Origin: Ptychodera flava
Lineage: Eukaryota > Hemichordata > Enteropneusta > Ptychoderidae
DNA length: 64,000 bases
Direction of reading: 5' to 3'
Assembly: GCF_041260155.1 (NCBI RefSeq)
Contig: NC_091930.1
Location: forward strand, 48,963,402 to 49,027,401
The notes below the pieces were generated by a model. The model did no database searches and had not been told where the DNA came from. It saw nothing but the letters and a program-made list of their open reading frames with translations. Shown here piece by piece: positions 41,551 through 54,225 of this stretch. The translations under genes and the position numbers were made by a program. Each line of letters opens with the position of its first letter. The stretch's first letter is position 1.

Positions 41551-43679
41551 TTGCTTTATCATTGATTTTAATACTGATTTTTGCTTTGATGAGAGAGCGC
41601 CATTATTGAGTCGTCACTGGTAGATCTTCACATTATTATGAAGGCTCATCTCTACCTTCATGGACTGTGTAGACATGTACCAGCAAAATTTATTGTTTTA
41701 TGTTTCATGTCTATATTTAAAATATGTTCACATTGGTGCTCTTTGAAAAAAATGTTATCAATGTTTTGAAATTCAATTCATATCAAGATATGATAACAAT
41801 ACCCTCTGTGAGCTATGTAAAGTCCAAAATTGTCAAAGTGAGCGTGAAAGTGCTCGATCGAGCACTTTACGGGAATTGGCAAAGTTAGCTTTCAGAGATC
41901 TCCTGCGTGTATTATTAAGTCCTTCGCATTAATGAAATATTCAGAATTTCACTCCTGTAAGTTGACAACTTTAAAGTCTGCTTCGGAACATCCTCATTCC
42001 AGAATGATTTTATCACGCAAGTGAATTTCACCGGAATGGTGAATACCGAAAAAAATATTCGAGAACTTTTGTTGACGTACAAGTTGATTATTTCTTATAC
42101 GTAGAGTATGCACCTAGGAGCGCTTGACGTTTCCTTCATGATTTAGAGTCAAAACTCGGATATTATTTCTTACTTCTCCTCCGACCTTATAATGAGGCAT
42201 GATGGATACGATACTGATACAGTCGATTTGCGATAAGATATGCAGGTCGACCAGGTATGCAGGCCAAGCAATATGAACTGTGATCTGTTATGTGACAAGT
42301 GTTCAGTATAAAGTACGTAATAGGCTACGCATTCCACTGTATCTATAGCTGGTTTGCCTTTTTGTTTTTCACCCGACTATCACTTGGAGGAGGGCAATAT
42401 ACCTTCCTTGGACACTTCGCCAGTAAACGGTCACTTTATGACCTATGATCTTGGTCAAAGTCGAATGTCGGTCGCGTTTGTTAATATGTTGCCCTCCTCG
42501 TTCGTAACAGCATAATGAACATGCGCTTTTCTAAGACTAAATATAGGCGAGTTCGTAGTGATTCAGAAGTTGTCAAAAGTTTCTGAAAAACATGCCTCGC
42601 AAAGCGTGTACGTAATGGTACTTGCAGCATCATATTAAGCACCAGCCCAATAGGTACTTGGAATTGCCGATGTGGTTCACCATGGTCTTTCTCTTCCATT
42701 ATTTTACGGTGAACACTTGACGCACCTGTACTCATTTAGTGTTCACTTTGTCATTTTCTTATCAACGCTCACGTTATCATTTTCAATGCTCAGTTGACGC
42801 TCAGTTTATCGATTTTGGGCCCTTACATACTTGCCTCGATTGCGAATTCATTCCCAGGCTGTCTTTCAGAGGACTGGAAACTGTGGTTGTGATAAACTAC
42901 GCCCTCTACGTCCTTAAAAGCTAATTACCATTCGTTTTAGTTACTGAAGTGGCAAGGAAACCCAATGTTTACGTTATCATTATATAACTAACTTGTACCA
43001 AAAGATGTTGCTCTTATCTTCTTAAGAAGTTACACTTCGAAATCTGTCGTAGTTATAATTAAAACTATCGGACTGGTGATCTCCTGTGAAATAGCCCCCT
43101 CGATCATCTTCGTGAAAAGTAAGATTTCACCGACTTGTTATCCAACTTCATCAAAACCCTTTTCAAATCGGTTATAATTAGTCCCCTTGAGTATAAAACA
43201 AAGTCACAACATTGTGAAAACTATGAAACTAAACATGTATCCGTTTATGACAACGGGGATTAGCTCATATCTGCACACGTGTTTAATATCATATGAATTA
43301 TTGCACAATCCAAAGTGCTGAAAAACAGAATTTCTTTATGAAGAATATTTTCATAGACATTAGATAACACTACTGTACTTCACAAAATATCTCTCCTGGT
43401 ATTTCACTCAGCTAATGATTAATGCAGGGGAAATACATTTGTTGATGCGGTTCACTTACACTGGCAGCTCTTTTGGTTGTTTTCTGTTGTCTTTTTATTT
43501 AACTTTGTGTTACTGACGTCTACAAATTTTCCGTGAGTCTGAATGTGAATTCCACAAACATAATAGGAACACCTTTTAGCCCGTGGTTCTCCTTTTATAG
43601 ATTCTGACTATTTATGCGCTGCTTCCCAATTGCATCACTGATGTCAACGCATTTAGCTTTTACACCCTTCATTTTGCAG
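41551..43679. other. Intron; no gene seen
   Basis: Contains CTCGATCGAGCACTT-like short palindromes and short open frames without motifs. Confidence 0.5.
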
Positions 43680-44064
43680 AAATGCCCCTGAAAGCTGAGC
43701 TGAAGTACAAGCATGACAAACAAGCTTCGGACATAATGTTAAGCCGCGCCCAAAAATGGTTTGATGATGCCGCAGACATCAAAAAGAACCCGAGAAATAT
43801 GAGAAAATCTTTAAAATATTTGAGGGCATAGGAGCCGTTCTCAAAGAGATTGCCCTGGGTGCCTCGAATTTAAACTTAGCCTTCCAACAGCTACATCGCT
43901 TGTATTACTCTGGGATCGGCACCAGGAATTCCTTCCAAGACAACTCGAAACAGTGATGATTACAGAGGAAGTCATTAAATCTGTGAATGGTCGACCACTG
44001 CAAATATGTATTATCATGGATCAGATGATGTATAATAGGGGCTTACAATTTTTTGCAACTCAAG
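43680..44064 (+). pseudogene. Helical exon of the RHIM-SAMD9-like locus, frame-shifted
   Basis: Acceptor ATTTTGCAG, donor CAAG|GTAAGA; both phases match the neighbours. The first frame gives MPLKAELKYKHDKQASDIML and a predicted amphipathic helix. A frame change near 43805 leads into FKIFEGIGAVLKEIALGASN, and another near 43910 into EFLPRQLETVMITEEVIKSV. The exon is 385 bases, one more than a multiple of three, while its phases require a multiple of three. All-helical; the fold is not recognised. Confidence 0.5.
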
Positions 44065-44588
44065 GTAAGATGTATCGGGAGAATTCATCAAATGATAGGC
44101 GAGCGGATTGCCTTATTTTATGAATCACTTTGATAACTGCCATAATCGAACACCTATGTAAGTGTCCTTTACTGGAAATGTTTATTTCTCTAGGATCTGT
44201 CAGGATATAATACCCTACTTAATTGCATTTTCGGAATTCCTTTTTTAGCTGAGCTTGTATCATTCTAGAAAAAAGCAATAATCCTGAATGAATTTTGATA
44301 CTAAACTATTCAATGAGTAAAGCTCTTTCCATCGTGTCCTTGGAAGTGCAACATCCAAAAGCGGAGCAATAAATGCGACACAACAATCAGGCATACAGTT
44401 CACATATAAAACCTGAAAAATAGGGATGAGAGGAAATTTTGATTGAGTTTCCATTTTGGGGCGCTTTGCATTGTCACTCATTTTTTTATTTGAATTGACA
44501 TCATTTTTCAAGCAATGTTGCAGTTTTCAATATTTTCCGGTTACTTCATGTATATTCATGCCTTTTGTGCTTCTCTTTCAATAATAAG

Positions 44589-47500
44589 ACAATTTGGCAA
44601 AACTGTCTTCAAGAAGGCCAAAGAAGATGAAAGATTGGAATGCTATAGATGTACGCGATTGGTTGAACGAAATTGGTATTGACACAAAATATGTCAAACG
44701 AATATATGAAGAGGAGATCACTGGCCCAGTACTCATGATGTATAGAGAGAAAGACCTTGAAGCAGATTTCGACCTTAAGAAGGGAGCCCTGCGAAACATC
44801 ATGTATTCAAGGGAAAATCAAATTGAAAACGAGGCCAGGCAAAGTCTTCAGGAAACGTCGATAGATAAGTCCTATGAGCAGAGTGTTGTTTCTTCGTCCA
44901 CCCATGACAAAAAGCATTCCGAAGGCATATGGTCGATTCCATCTGCTGGCGATAGGGAGTTATCATCTACAGAAGGTGGAGGTGCATTGAAACCTTCAAA
45001 ATCATTGCCATATAAGGAACATCGTTACCTTTTGCAAGAGGTCACACCCCATTCTTCGACAATTGAAGGGGAAGATCAAAACAAGGCCAGAGATGTCGTA
45101 AAGAGAGAGAAAATGACGGCCATATTTGGGAGAGATGAGCAAAGGACTGAACAGTCCGAAAAGCATGACATGGATGTTCAAGAGAAGCATTATGATAAAG
45201 GAATTTAGCCAGTTCTACGAAGACAAAGGAAATGAGAAGCAGCTCCCTTGAAAGCGAAACGGAGGTTCTTGATCTCACTGAGGGAGTAACAGAGATGAGG
45301 TCGCCGACGCAATATTCAACAGAGGATAGAAAACTAAAAGAATATGGAGCACAGGAAAAGAGACAAGATAACAAATTTCATAGACAAGGAACAAGCGAGC
45401 AAGATCCGACACATGTGCAACCCTTAGATCAAGAAACGAGCTGTGTTGATGCCCAAAAAGCCCGTATGTCTGAAAAGATGGTGGATGTCAATATCATGCA
45501 GTCTAAAGATAATGATGATGACGTGAACAAACAGTGCAAATCTTCAACTTCTGTGTCACCAAATAGTGACAAACAAACTCGGAAAACATTTAGCTATAGT
45601 CAGTCCTTTTGTAGGAGAGCAAGATAAAGGAAATGAAAGTGGACATGCTAGGTCTAGAGACACTGCGGTAGAAGAAAGTGATGATGAGTTTTATCAGAAA
45701 ATGTTAAGACGAATGGGGATAAAATCAAGTTCACGTGAAGTGTCTTCCAGCCAAACACATGCAAAGAAGACAAGTCTGAAAACAGATCAGGGATTTTCCA
45801 AATTGAAAGACTCTAGCAATAAGCAGCATAAGCCGAATATCACACAATCGGATCGTTGCCTGAAGGAGCTTTTGTGTGGGGGATCAAAACAAATAGATGC
45901 TTCATTGTACCCTCTGCTTGTCATTAATAAGCCAGCTGAAGAGATTTTTAAAGCTGGCGTAGATACGCCTCTGTCAAGGGACCTTCAGTTTATAAGTAGT
46001 GTTAAGTGGGTTGGAGTGTTTGACCTTGATGCTGAATCCTATGAAGGTGGTTTGTGTAAGCTATTCAGAAGCAAGAATGACATCATAGCCCAGTTGCCGG
46101 AGACCTTCTGCAACATTTCAGAAGTAGGTTGTTTTCGAGATGATATGAGGTTTCCTGAAGTGACAACATGGATTTTTGCGAATGGACGTACTGAGATGGC
46201 AGAAGAAGCCCTTGATAGAAAGCAGTGGAATGCTGTGCGAAGCAATGGTGTTGAAGATGCAATTAGCTTTTTGCCAAACCAGAAGTTATTCCTGACTTAA
46301 AGAGAGCAACAATACTGTTTCTTCTCCTATCAGACAACCTTGGCATTATGTGTGACACATTCCGTAAGTTTTATTCAACGTTTGGCATAGAACACATAAC
46401 ATGTATTGCTGAAAAAGAAGACTACTTTGTAAAATGGGTCGATGAAATAGAAAAGTGGTGTTGCCGTGAAATGCTTGAAGAAAGAAGTGTTGTAGGCATG
46501 TCCTGGCAAGCTGTTAAAGAGAGTGTCATGAGTATTCAGGGAGTCATTCACAAGACAGATGATTATCTCCCTTCTTCGTCTGGCTCAAGTTGTCCTTTAT
46601 CGGAACGAGACAGAAATAGGTGGTCAGATTTGTCAATCCTGTGCCAAAATGAGTGTGAAAATACAACAATGGCTGACAGTAGTAGCGGTTTTGAAGAATT
46701 TGCACAAAGTATGGAGCTTGACTTTTACCGAGGTCATAAAGTCTCATGGTGGAATTTTCACTTAACTGGCAAGAAGTACAACCAGGTTCTGAAAAGAGAC
46801 ATTCATGAGCAGTTACACGATATGGTTGATGTTTCACTCAGAGAGAATCAAGACTCTCTTCCACGTGTGGTGCTACTAAGATTATTTCATCAACCTGGGG
46901 CTGGTGGAAGCACTTTAGCAAGACATATCCTTGGGATTTCCATAAGAAGTTCCGCTGTCTTGTGGTGAACCATATTAGAGTGAAGACATGGGAACAAATT
47001 CTTGAGGTGCGCAAATACGGAGAGGTCGATCCCTCTGACTGCAAACCCGTTCTTGTTTTGGTTGAAGATGCCGAAGACACAGAGATCAACGAGCTGATAT
47101 ATCATCTCGAATCAGGTTCAAGGACAACTTCACATCAAGCTGGCTGTCCATTGTTTGTTGTACTGCATTGTAAAAGAGTCCATTCCCCGTATAAACACAT
47201 GGTGAAGTGCCAGAACACGAGTATAAAGCTAGAACAAGAACTGAGCAGTAGAGAAATAAGATGGTTTGCTGAGAAACATCGAGAGCTAGACACCAAAAAG
47301 GCAAAAGGTCTTAAAAGGTCTTCAAATATACAGTCCCGATAGGCTCGTTTCCTTTATGGTTATGAAGGACAATTTCAAGAGAGATTATGTCGAGAATCTT
47401 GTAAGTAGAATACTCCAGGACATACCAAGTGACAAAGGAGAGTCTCATCTTTTGAAGTTCTGTGCCCTGTTGAATAAATATGAGCCAGATGCGTCGATAC

Positions 47501-49664
47501 CAGTTTCTTGCTTGGATGCTATAATGGGAGGTACTTACCTTAAGAGGAAAAGCAAAAAACATAAGCAAGACACACAGGAACTTTGGGAGAACCATGTATC
47601 TGACTCTGCCCAAATGTTGCTGTTGAAAGTTCATATCATTCATGTAGGAGGAGTGTTTGGTATGAAGATAGTTCACCCAATTGTAGCAGATGAAGTACTG
47701 AAACAAACTAAAGAGATACACAATAAAACAACGGCAGATATCGCAGTCGAGTACATACAGTCAGAACTTTTCAAAGGATCACAACACAGCAAGGAGTACC
47801 TTGTGCACAAAACTCATGACATGCTTATCCGAAGAAAGAAGGTTGAATTTGGCGATGAGCAAGATTCAGAATTTTCAGAGCTGATTGAAAGTTTGTGTGA
47901 GGATGCTCGCACGGAAGAAGCTTGCAGGGTTCTTGAATGCAGTTTCAATGTGCTCAAGGAAGCTATGATAGGCCAGCAACTGGCACGGCTATATTACATT
48001 CGAATGAAGACATTTGATAAGGCGCACAAATATGCAGACGAAGCCATCAACCTATTACCAACAAATTCATATCTACTTGACACCAAAGGACAAATATACA
48101 AACACGAAATCAAATACAAGTATGAGGAAAAGTACTGTGGTGGTCTAAACGTACTCGGAATGGAAGAAACACATGCTGTCATACAACTCGCCTTTCAAGG
48201 TATCAGTTATTTTCGAAAGGCTCAAGAGGCAAACTTGACTGAGAAGAATTCCGAGAACATTGCAGGCTTTGTTGGAGAAGCAGATATCACATTTCTCCTT
48301 CTCCGAATATTGCAATCAGTAGAGTTATTCCGCGGCTTGGGAGGATCAGAGCTTCTACGTTCCTATCTCGCTACAGATATAGAACCTGAGCAACTTGGTC
48401 AGTGGGCACAATACCACCGCCAATTCAAAGAACTCCAAGGTCGTATTGAACGTGCCATAGACTGGATCAGTGATTATGTCACTTATTGTAAAGTTGGACT
48501 CTACGAATATGTACCACAGGGGTTTTCTAAAGTCGACAGAGTGAAGAGTAGACTGGAACACCTTGACAAGCAGTTTGCAAGATACTTTGGTGAACCCAAG
48601 GAATTACCATGCGATGAAAAGGACAGAGTTGTCGAAAATGCTAATGATTGGAGAAGACGACAAGTCCTTCATCTTGGTGGAAACACCTTCCATAAAGTCT
48701 TTGACATCGCAAAAGTTGTGAGCCAACCAAATATGCAACAACTGCTCAAAATAAGGCGACTTCTCTCTCTAAACTACCACAAAGTGCTTCTGATCTTCAA
48801 ACATTGATATGTGTAAATTTGGCATTATCACCCTTTCGCAAATGGGCTGTTCAATTGCCATCCCTAAAGGACGTTATTGATATGGCAAAGACCCTACATA
48901 ATTTCAGAGAATATGACAAGCTTTACGCCCCGTACTTTTTGTCTATGTTTCTCTGGCCTCGTGAATCATCTCAAGAAAATGATGTCAAAGGATTCCTGGA
49001 GTACGCACACGCACTGAGAACACGGTGGGATGCAATGCAGAAGCAGAATGGTGACTATCCGTTACAGAGTTATTCTTACTGGAGGGCACTGGGAATTAAA
49101 CCGAGGAAGAGGAAACCCCTGACATATTTCTTTCTTGGCAATGGAAAAGGGTTAGCTGCTTTTGTTCATAACAACGAACTGCATACTAGTGCTGGCAAGG
49201 TCGAAAATGAAAGGCAGCAATTCAGGGAGTCTGATATTGTTACAAAAAGACTTGTTCGGATCGAGGGGATGTTGAAAAATAGCGTAACAGCCATAGTTAA
49301 AGTAAGCGACGCTGGAAAACCTGTCATGATAAGTGTGCGATTAGCTGTACCACAGTTGCATATCGTTAGCCAAGAGCCAGTGAGTTTTTACTTAGGGTTC
49401 AGCTGGTCAGGACCTACAGCATTTTATGTAATGTCAAGAGATCAGCAATCAATGGCTATGGGTGGATACACCGTAAAGGGAGAAAGTATGATGCAAAAAC
49501 GACTGTCACCGAGAGAGATAGGAGATAAGCATGGAGATCACTCAACGATGCAGTTCGATTATGAGAGCTACAGGAAAAACCATCTAAAACTCGAGCGAAA
49601 ATTGAGAGAAATAGAAGAACTTGAAAATAGACAGCGACAAGGAAAGCCATTGGAATCACAACAG
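44589..49664 (+). pseudogene. SAMD9-like main exon
   Basis: Order: SAM domain (44620-44800, DWNAIDVRDWLNEIGIDTKY); a disordered Lys/Glu/Ser-rich segment to about 45850; the SAMD9 middle (KWVGVFDLDAES near 46010, ATILFLLLSDNLG near 46310); the family signature YRGHKVSWWNF (near 46725); a P-loop (QPGAGGSTLA, 46891-46920) and Walker B (PVLVLVEDAED, 47046 on); TPR-like helices (FDKAHKYADEAINLLPTN near 48015); and the OB-like C-terminus (YFFLGNGKGLAAFVH, VSFYLGFSWSGP, near 49120-49420). Frame changes lie near 45200, 45600, 46283, 46931, 47313 and 48750. The one at 47313 is a tandem copy of AAAAGGTCTT (47303-47322). Segments between are free of stops. Confidence 0.8.
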
Positions 49665-49851
49665 GTATGTTTGATGTGTTATCTAACAATTTACAACATA
49701 TAAATAATAACTGTATCTGTTACTTTCTCATTTTCTTTTCACACCAAGAATTAATGGTAAATAATAGCATATACAACGTGTCACGAATTAGCCAGACTAC
49801 TAATTTAGGCAGATAAGGTGTTTACACTTGTTGAACCTTGATTCTGTACAG

Positions 49852-49953
49852 GTCGCGAAACTGAAGAAGAAAGTGGACATCGCAAAGGAACTGATAAAGT
49901 TAGAAGACAGCCACAAAAGGCAGATGTATGTAGATGATGATGTATACCAGTAG
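49852..49953 (+). CDS. Last exon of the SAMD9-like locus
   Basis: Acceptor TTCTGTACAG; VAKLKKKVDIAKELIKLEDS and HKRQMYVDDDVYQ, then TAG at 49951-49953. It extends the coiled coil (RKLREIEELENRQRQG) at the end of the main exon, in phase. Confidence 0.65.
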   Translation, partial: VAKLKKKVDIAKELIKLEDSHKRQMYVDDDVYQ

Positions 49954-50355
49954 GCTCTATGGCAATGGTGATGGTATGTAAGATTTGAACTCTAACCAAA
50001 ATTATTCATGTCTTTCATGACCTTGATTTACCTTAGTGATAACAGGAAATTCACACCATTTTTCTGCAATACGTAAACAATAATCAGAAAATATTGAACA
50101 GTCATGCTGATAGGTTGATACTCTTTTTCAGGATTACATAATGCAATACTTATTCTGTGAACATACAATGAATGACCAAGCCGAGTTAAAATTCGTCAGT
50201 TTGACAATGCTGTGTTGTATTAAATGCAATCCACTCTATTTCATCGATTTGAATATTAATCGAGTATTATCACCTCTATTCAACAACACATTTCCAGCAA
50301 TTTATGATGGTTAATACACTTTTTCCCCTCAGCTTGACACAGATACCAGGTACAC

Positions 50356-50361
50356 AATAAA
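50356..50361 (+). terminator. Possible poly(A) signal of the SAMD9-like locus
   Basis: AATAAA about 400 bases after the stop codon. Confidence 0.3.
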
Positions 50362-52138
50362 TTACGAATTTGTGGACTGGAGTATAACCTAAACTTTGAA
50401 TAGATGTCTACTACGACCCTTCAATGAGGATGATGTTAGCAGAATGATTGGATATAGGACTCCGTAGACAGTTTACAATATTAATAGTTAAATACAGTTA
50501 ATGTCAATTTAGTAAAGTATTTATATCAACATAAGACGAGAGTAGATACAGTCATCCGAAGGTCAGACACTATCAGCTTTTAAATTGTACTGGCTCCTAG
50601 GCCATTGTTCTTGTTATTTTGATTTTAGCCTAGTGAACTTGAATTATCAGCAGTGCACACAGGATTTCCAAATAATGCTGCATTATGAGTAAAGATGACC
50701 TTGCACTGGTCGAAGAATTATCGTACATTGGATTAACTTGACCAACACAGAATATGAAGAAGCTAAGGGGCATTCATGCCTTTCAAACCGTTAGCAATCC
50801 CCCCAACACTTAAATATGTGCTGACGTGATCATTAGGTCAATTTATGTATTTGCTTGCTTCAACGAAAAAAATACTAGAAAATTAAATACACTTTCTACA
50901 TAAACAAGCAGTTTTTAACGATGTCAATAGAATTGCAATGAAAATTTCCGCGTTCCTTTTTTTAAAAAAATAGACGTTTATAGCGATATCAATGTACAAT
51001 GATCAAGTTAAATCCTTTTGCGGAGTCCGACGCGACAGCGGAAGACAGCGCTGAATTATGACGGTAGGAAAACAGGCCAAATGTCTGTGAATCAATCGCT
51101 ATTCACATTTCCTCTGCGAAGTTATCCTCAAATTTAAATAAATTAAGAGCCTAGACGTTCATAAAAAGGTACACAGTCCTCATAAGAACAAAATAAACTG
51201 ACAAAATTTCCACAGAAAGAGCGCAGGAGCTATCACGTCAGACGAGTCGGTCGTTCCCGAAAACCGTTGCTTAAGGATTCCACTTTATGACACAACGTGA
51301 CCAACAGCAATAGCAAGACGCTTCGGAAAATTATTATAATGATACTTGAAGGACTCTATGTTTCAAATTCTGATTCGCTTTATAGAGGTCCATGAAAAGT
51401 ATTCATGTAATGACTGTCACGGGGGACCAATGTGCGGCCGTGACGCAGTACTGCACATTCACCCCTGTTACTGTAGTTAAAAACGGTACGTCCATCCAAA
51501 GTTTTCGTGGTCAGATTGAGTCGTACGAAATTTGGAACTCCATACAGACGAGAAATTAAATTAATACCGTACTAAACCTCTGCCAAATAAATATACTTTG
51601 ATAGGTTATAAGAATTAAGACCTACCTTCACAAAATGTTCATGTCAGACATAAATTTCGATCACGATAGAAATAGCGACCGCCGTACTTTTTTGTTGCAT
51701 TGACGATCACAAGCACATCACATTAGGCGCGAGCTGTCAAGTCGTGAAACGACAAGATATGTTTAAATCTATAGTGTAGAAACTTTGCCTGTGGTTTTTA
51801 TAATGAAAAGTAAACTATTATTCGGAAGAAGCGCTTTCTATATTACTCAAACATGTCTGTTACAAGATTCTAGAGCTTGATACTTCCCGGATTTTCATAA
51901 CTCAGTATCTAACACTACAGAGTGTTGAGAGTCAGGACTTGTTATAGCTTTTATGATATTCTAACTATGTTGGGTATTTAAGATAGCTTGACAAATATAC
52001 CCTTTGTATGAATAACACACCTATCATTTTTGTGTGGGAGAAGGATGAATAAACTTTCAATGCTGATGTAAAATGGTTTAATTAATGTACCTTCAACAAT
52101 GCCTGACGAGTTGAGAGTATGCTGTGTATTAACCCTTT
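50362..52138. other. No gene seen
   Basis: AT-rich intergenic sequence without recognisable coding exons. Confidence 0.5.
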
Positions 52139-52353
52139 GAGTGCTGTAATTTTTCCCTTATAATTTTACTGCAACATTTTACGAATGTTACTAATTTTTT
52201 TTCTGTAAGTAGTTTTATAATTTTGGACCTACTGGACATCACATTTCATTGGCTACAGTTTTTTTGTCAAAATTTTGGGTAAAATCTGAAAAGAATACAC
52301 TGGCCTATATTTTATAAATCTGACAAAAATTGACTTTGGCGCTCAAGGGTTAA
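52139..52353. mobile_element. piggyBac-like MITE, copy B
   Basis: Begins TTAACCCTTTGAGTGCTGTA and ends GGCGCTCAAGGGTTAA. The TTAA edges plus CCCTTTGAG inverted ends fit TTAA-targeting piggyBac derivatives. About 215 bases, non-coding. Confidence 0.75.
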
Positions 52354-53207
52354 AGATACAGGCACATTCACCGAAAGAACAATATTACCCTTATAGTCCC
52401 TTATTTCAAATCTTGCATTTAATTACTGAAGAAAACTAATTAAGCGAAATCAACAATACACGAGTGGGTGATTTGATTAATCTTGAGGTACTTCAATATA
52501 GCTATCTTTATTAATGTAGGTTTGTGAAACACATTTAATGCGTACTGAAAGTACGCATGAAAGCGGACTTGTCGTTCGTTTTAAACAGTGGAAAGTGGGG
52601 GAAAGTAATGTTGACTGTTAGTAATGCTGTCGATCGCTGGTGCAAAATGCACTTCTCTTCAAGCGTGTATTGAATACCAACGTTGTAAATTAATATCAAT
52701 TCATGAAATCGCTAATCCCAATGCGACGCATGAAATCATGCAAAAATCGGAAAAAACTTAATCTTGATACGAATTACTTTCTTCGCCAGAAATTTATGTA
52801 TGCATATCTATGCTGACAAAGACGACGCCGGTGATTCTTTCCTCATGATTGAACTTCCCAAGGTCGATTGTCATTCTCCATAAACGAATAGCCGGGAATG
52901 ATGGAACCACCGCCACCCTTTTTAAAGTGTACCATACATCAAATGAATTTCGATTTGTTTGCCATGTTGACACCCTGGGAATGTTTAAGTTATCGTGCTC
53001 AAAAAGTAAAATGCTGAGTACAGTGTTGCTTATCCAGATTATTTTGTTTTTACATGCAATTTCAGAGAGCTCCTCTAAACTTCGGTATCATTGATAAACT
53101 ATTAAAAGTTGTTTGTAAATTGAGTATACAATCTTAATCGATCTCCATCCTTTGGTTACGATCATTATCTGACCTGCATTTTTTGCTGAAGACCCGGACG
53201 GATGACG

Positions 53208-54000
53208 TCATCGATACATTGTGCTTTTTTGTATCAATCTATGTAGCAAATTTGTATAGCACCAAATTTCCAAAGATAAGCAATGCTCAGTGGCGCTTAG
53301 CGTTGTACAATGAAAATGCTTTATGGAATATGTAAGTTTTTGAGCGTCTTTTGAAATGTTGACATTAGGAGAGGTTTTTATGGCCAGGGGTAAAGAGTTC
53401 CAAAGGACAGAAGCTGCTGCAGAGGAGCGGTGACCATGGGTAGTAAGGTTCCATCTAGGTGTGTGCAGAAGGCATTTATCAGATGAACGAAGAACACGTG
53501 ATGAAGCAAAAGGTGTCGTCAAATTTCTGAGATATTTTGGAGCTTGTCAATTCAGGGCTTTGTGGGTAATCAGGAGAAGTTTGTAAACAATGCGATGATG
53601 CACTGGAAGCCAGTGAAGCTGCATAAGTATGGGGGTAATGTGGTCCCATTACTTGGTCTTTGTTACAATTCCAGCTGCTGTGTTTTGAGCACGTTGTAAC
53701 CGCTATAACTGTGTATCAGGCAAGCCATACAACAGTAGTGAAGCTGTGAAGATATAACTGCGTGGACGAGGTTGGCACAGGAATCTCTGGACAAGTACTT
53801 TCTATTTCTAATACGACCAATTGTGCGGAGGAGAAAGTTAATAGCACTGCAGGTGGAACCGATATGTTGTTGAAATGTATGGTTTTCATCAAATATTACA
53901 CCGATGTTCCTCGCAAATGAAGTGGTCTCAAAAACACTTGAACAGATGTTGATGTCAGTGAAAGGCGCTGGCAAATGGTCAAACTTAGAGCGAATCAAAA
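53208..54000 (-). mobile_element. LINE fragment (CR1/L2/Jockey-like), reverse transcriptase C-terminus
   Basis: The minus strand encodes SFARNIGVIFDENHTFQQHI, then IRNRKYLSRDSCANLVHAVI and SSQLHYC. In a second frame nearer 53208 it encodes VLRSSDKCLLHTPRWNL, HGHRSSAAASVLWNSLPLAI and K. These are the standard C-terminal blocks of non-LTR retrotransposon ORF2 (LGVIFD, LVHAFVTSRLDYC, WNSLPL). It is 5'-truncated and interrupted by at least one frame change. Confidence 0.85.
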
Positions 54001-54028
54001 TGACCTTTTTCTGTTTGTTTCATAATAA

Positions 54029-54225
54029 TATCGGTCACATCTGGGACACACGGATCGCCAAGTTTTATTTCAGGTTTGTTAAAGATTCAAACATCGCAAA
54101 ATCACGTAGACGCCGGAAACCAAGACCAATTGTAGACAAAGTCATGATAAGGCTTGCAACTATCAGCGTCTTTTATGCCGTAAATTATTATTTATACAAT
54201 CAGTCAATAATTCGATTTACTATAC
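54029..54225 (+). pseudogene. Degraded partial copy of the seven-span gene
   Basis: GHIWDTRIAKFYFRFVKDSN, IAKSRRRRKP and VMIRLATISVFYAVN align with GHTWDALIVKIDSEFDWDSY, IAKSVRRLKP and LMIGLAVISVFFAVN at 58306-58470, also at DNA level (ATCGCAAAATCA, TAGACGCC). Only this 3' part is seen, directly beside the LINE fragment, which may have moved or truncated it. Confidence 0.7.

Larger units (their letters stand above)
34034..49953 (+). pseudogene. RHIM-SAM-SAMD9-like locus (whole gene)
   Basis: Exons joined by phase: 34034-34150 (possible start), 38676-38769 (optional), 39820-40105 (RHIM), 43680-44064 (helical), 44589-49664 (SAM to OB-like end) and 49852-49953 (coiled-coil tail). The joins 40105/43680, 44064/44589 and 49664/49852 are phase-exact. 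Exon 34150 fits 39820 directly; exon 38676-38769 fits the first but not the RHIM exon, so it would need another exon. SAMD9 proteins are large cytoplasmic STAND-type NTPases that block virus replication and translation in vertebrates. Here the 43680 exon changes frame twice and the main exon six times, with almost no in-frame stops otherwise. The locus is therefore a young pseudogene, or has sequence errors. Confidence 0.65.

Noticed and set aside
52849-53094. 81-codon frame with a hydrophobic stretch
   Set aside because: No family recognised, no promoter and no paralogue; likely chance.
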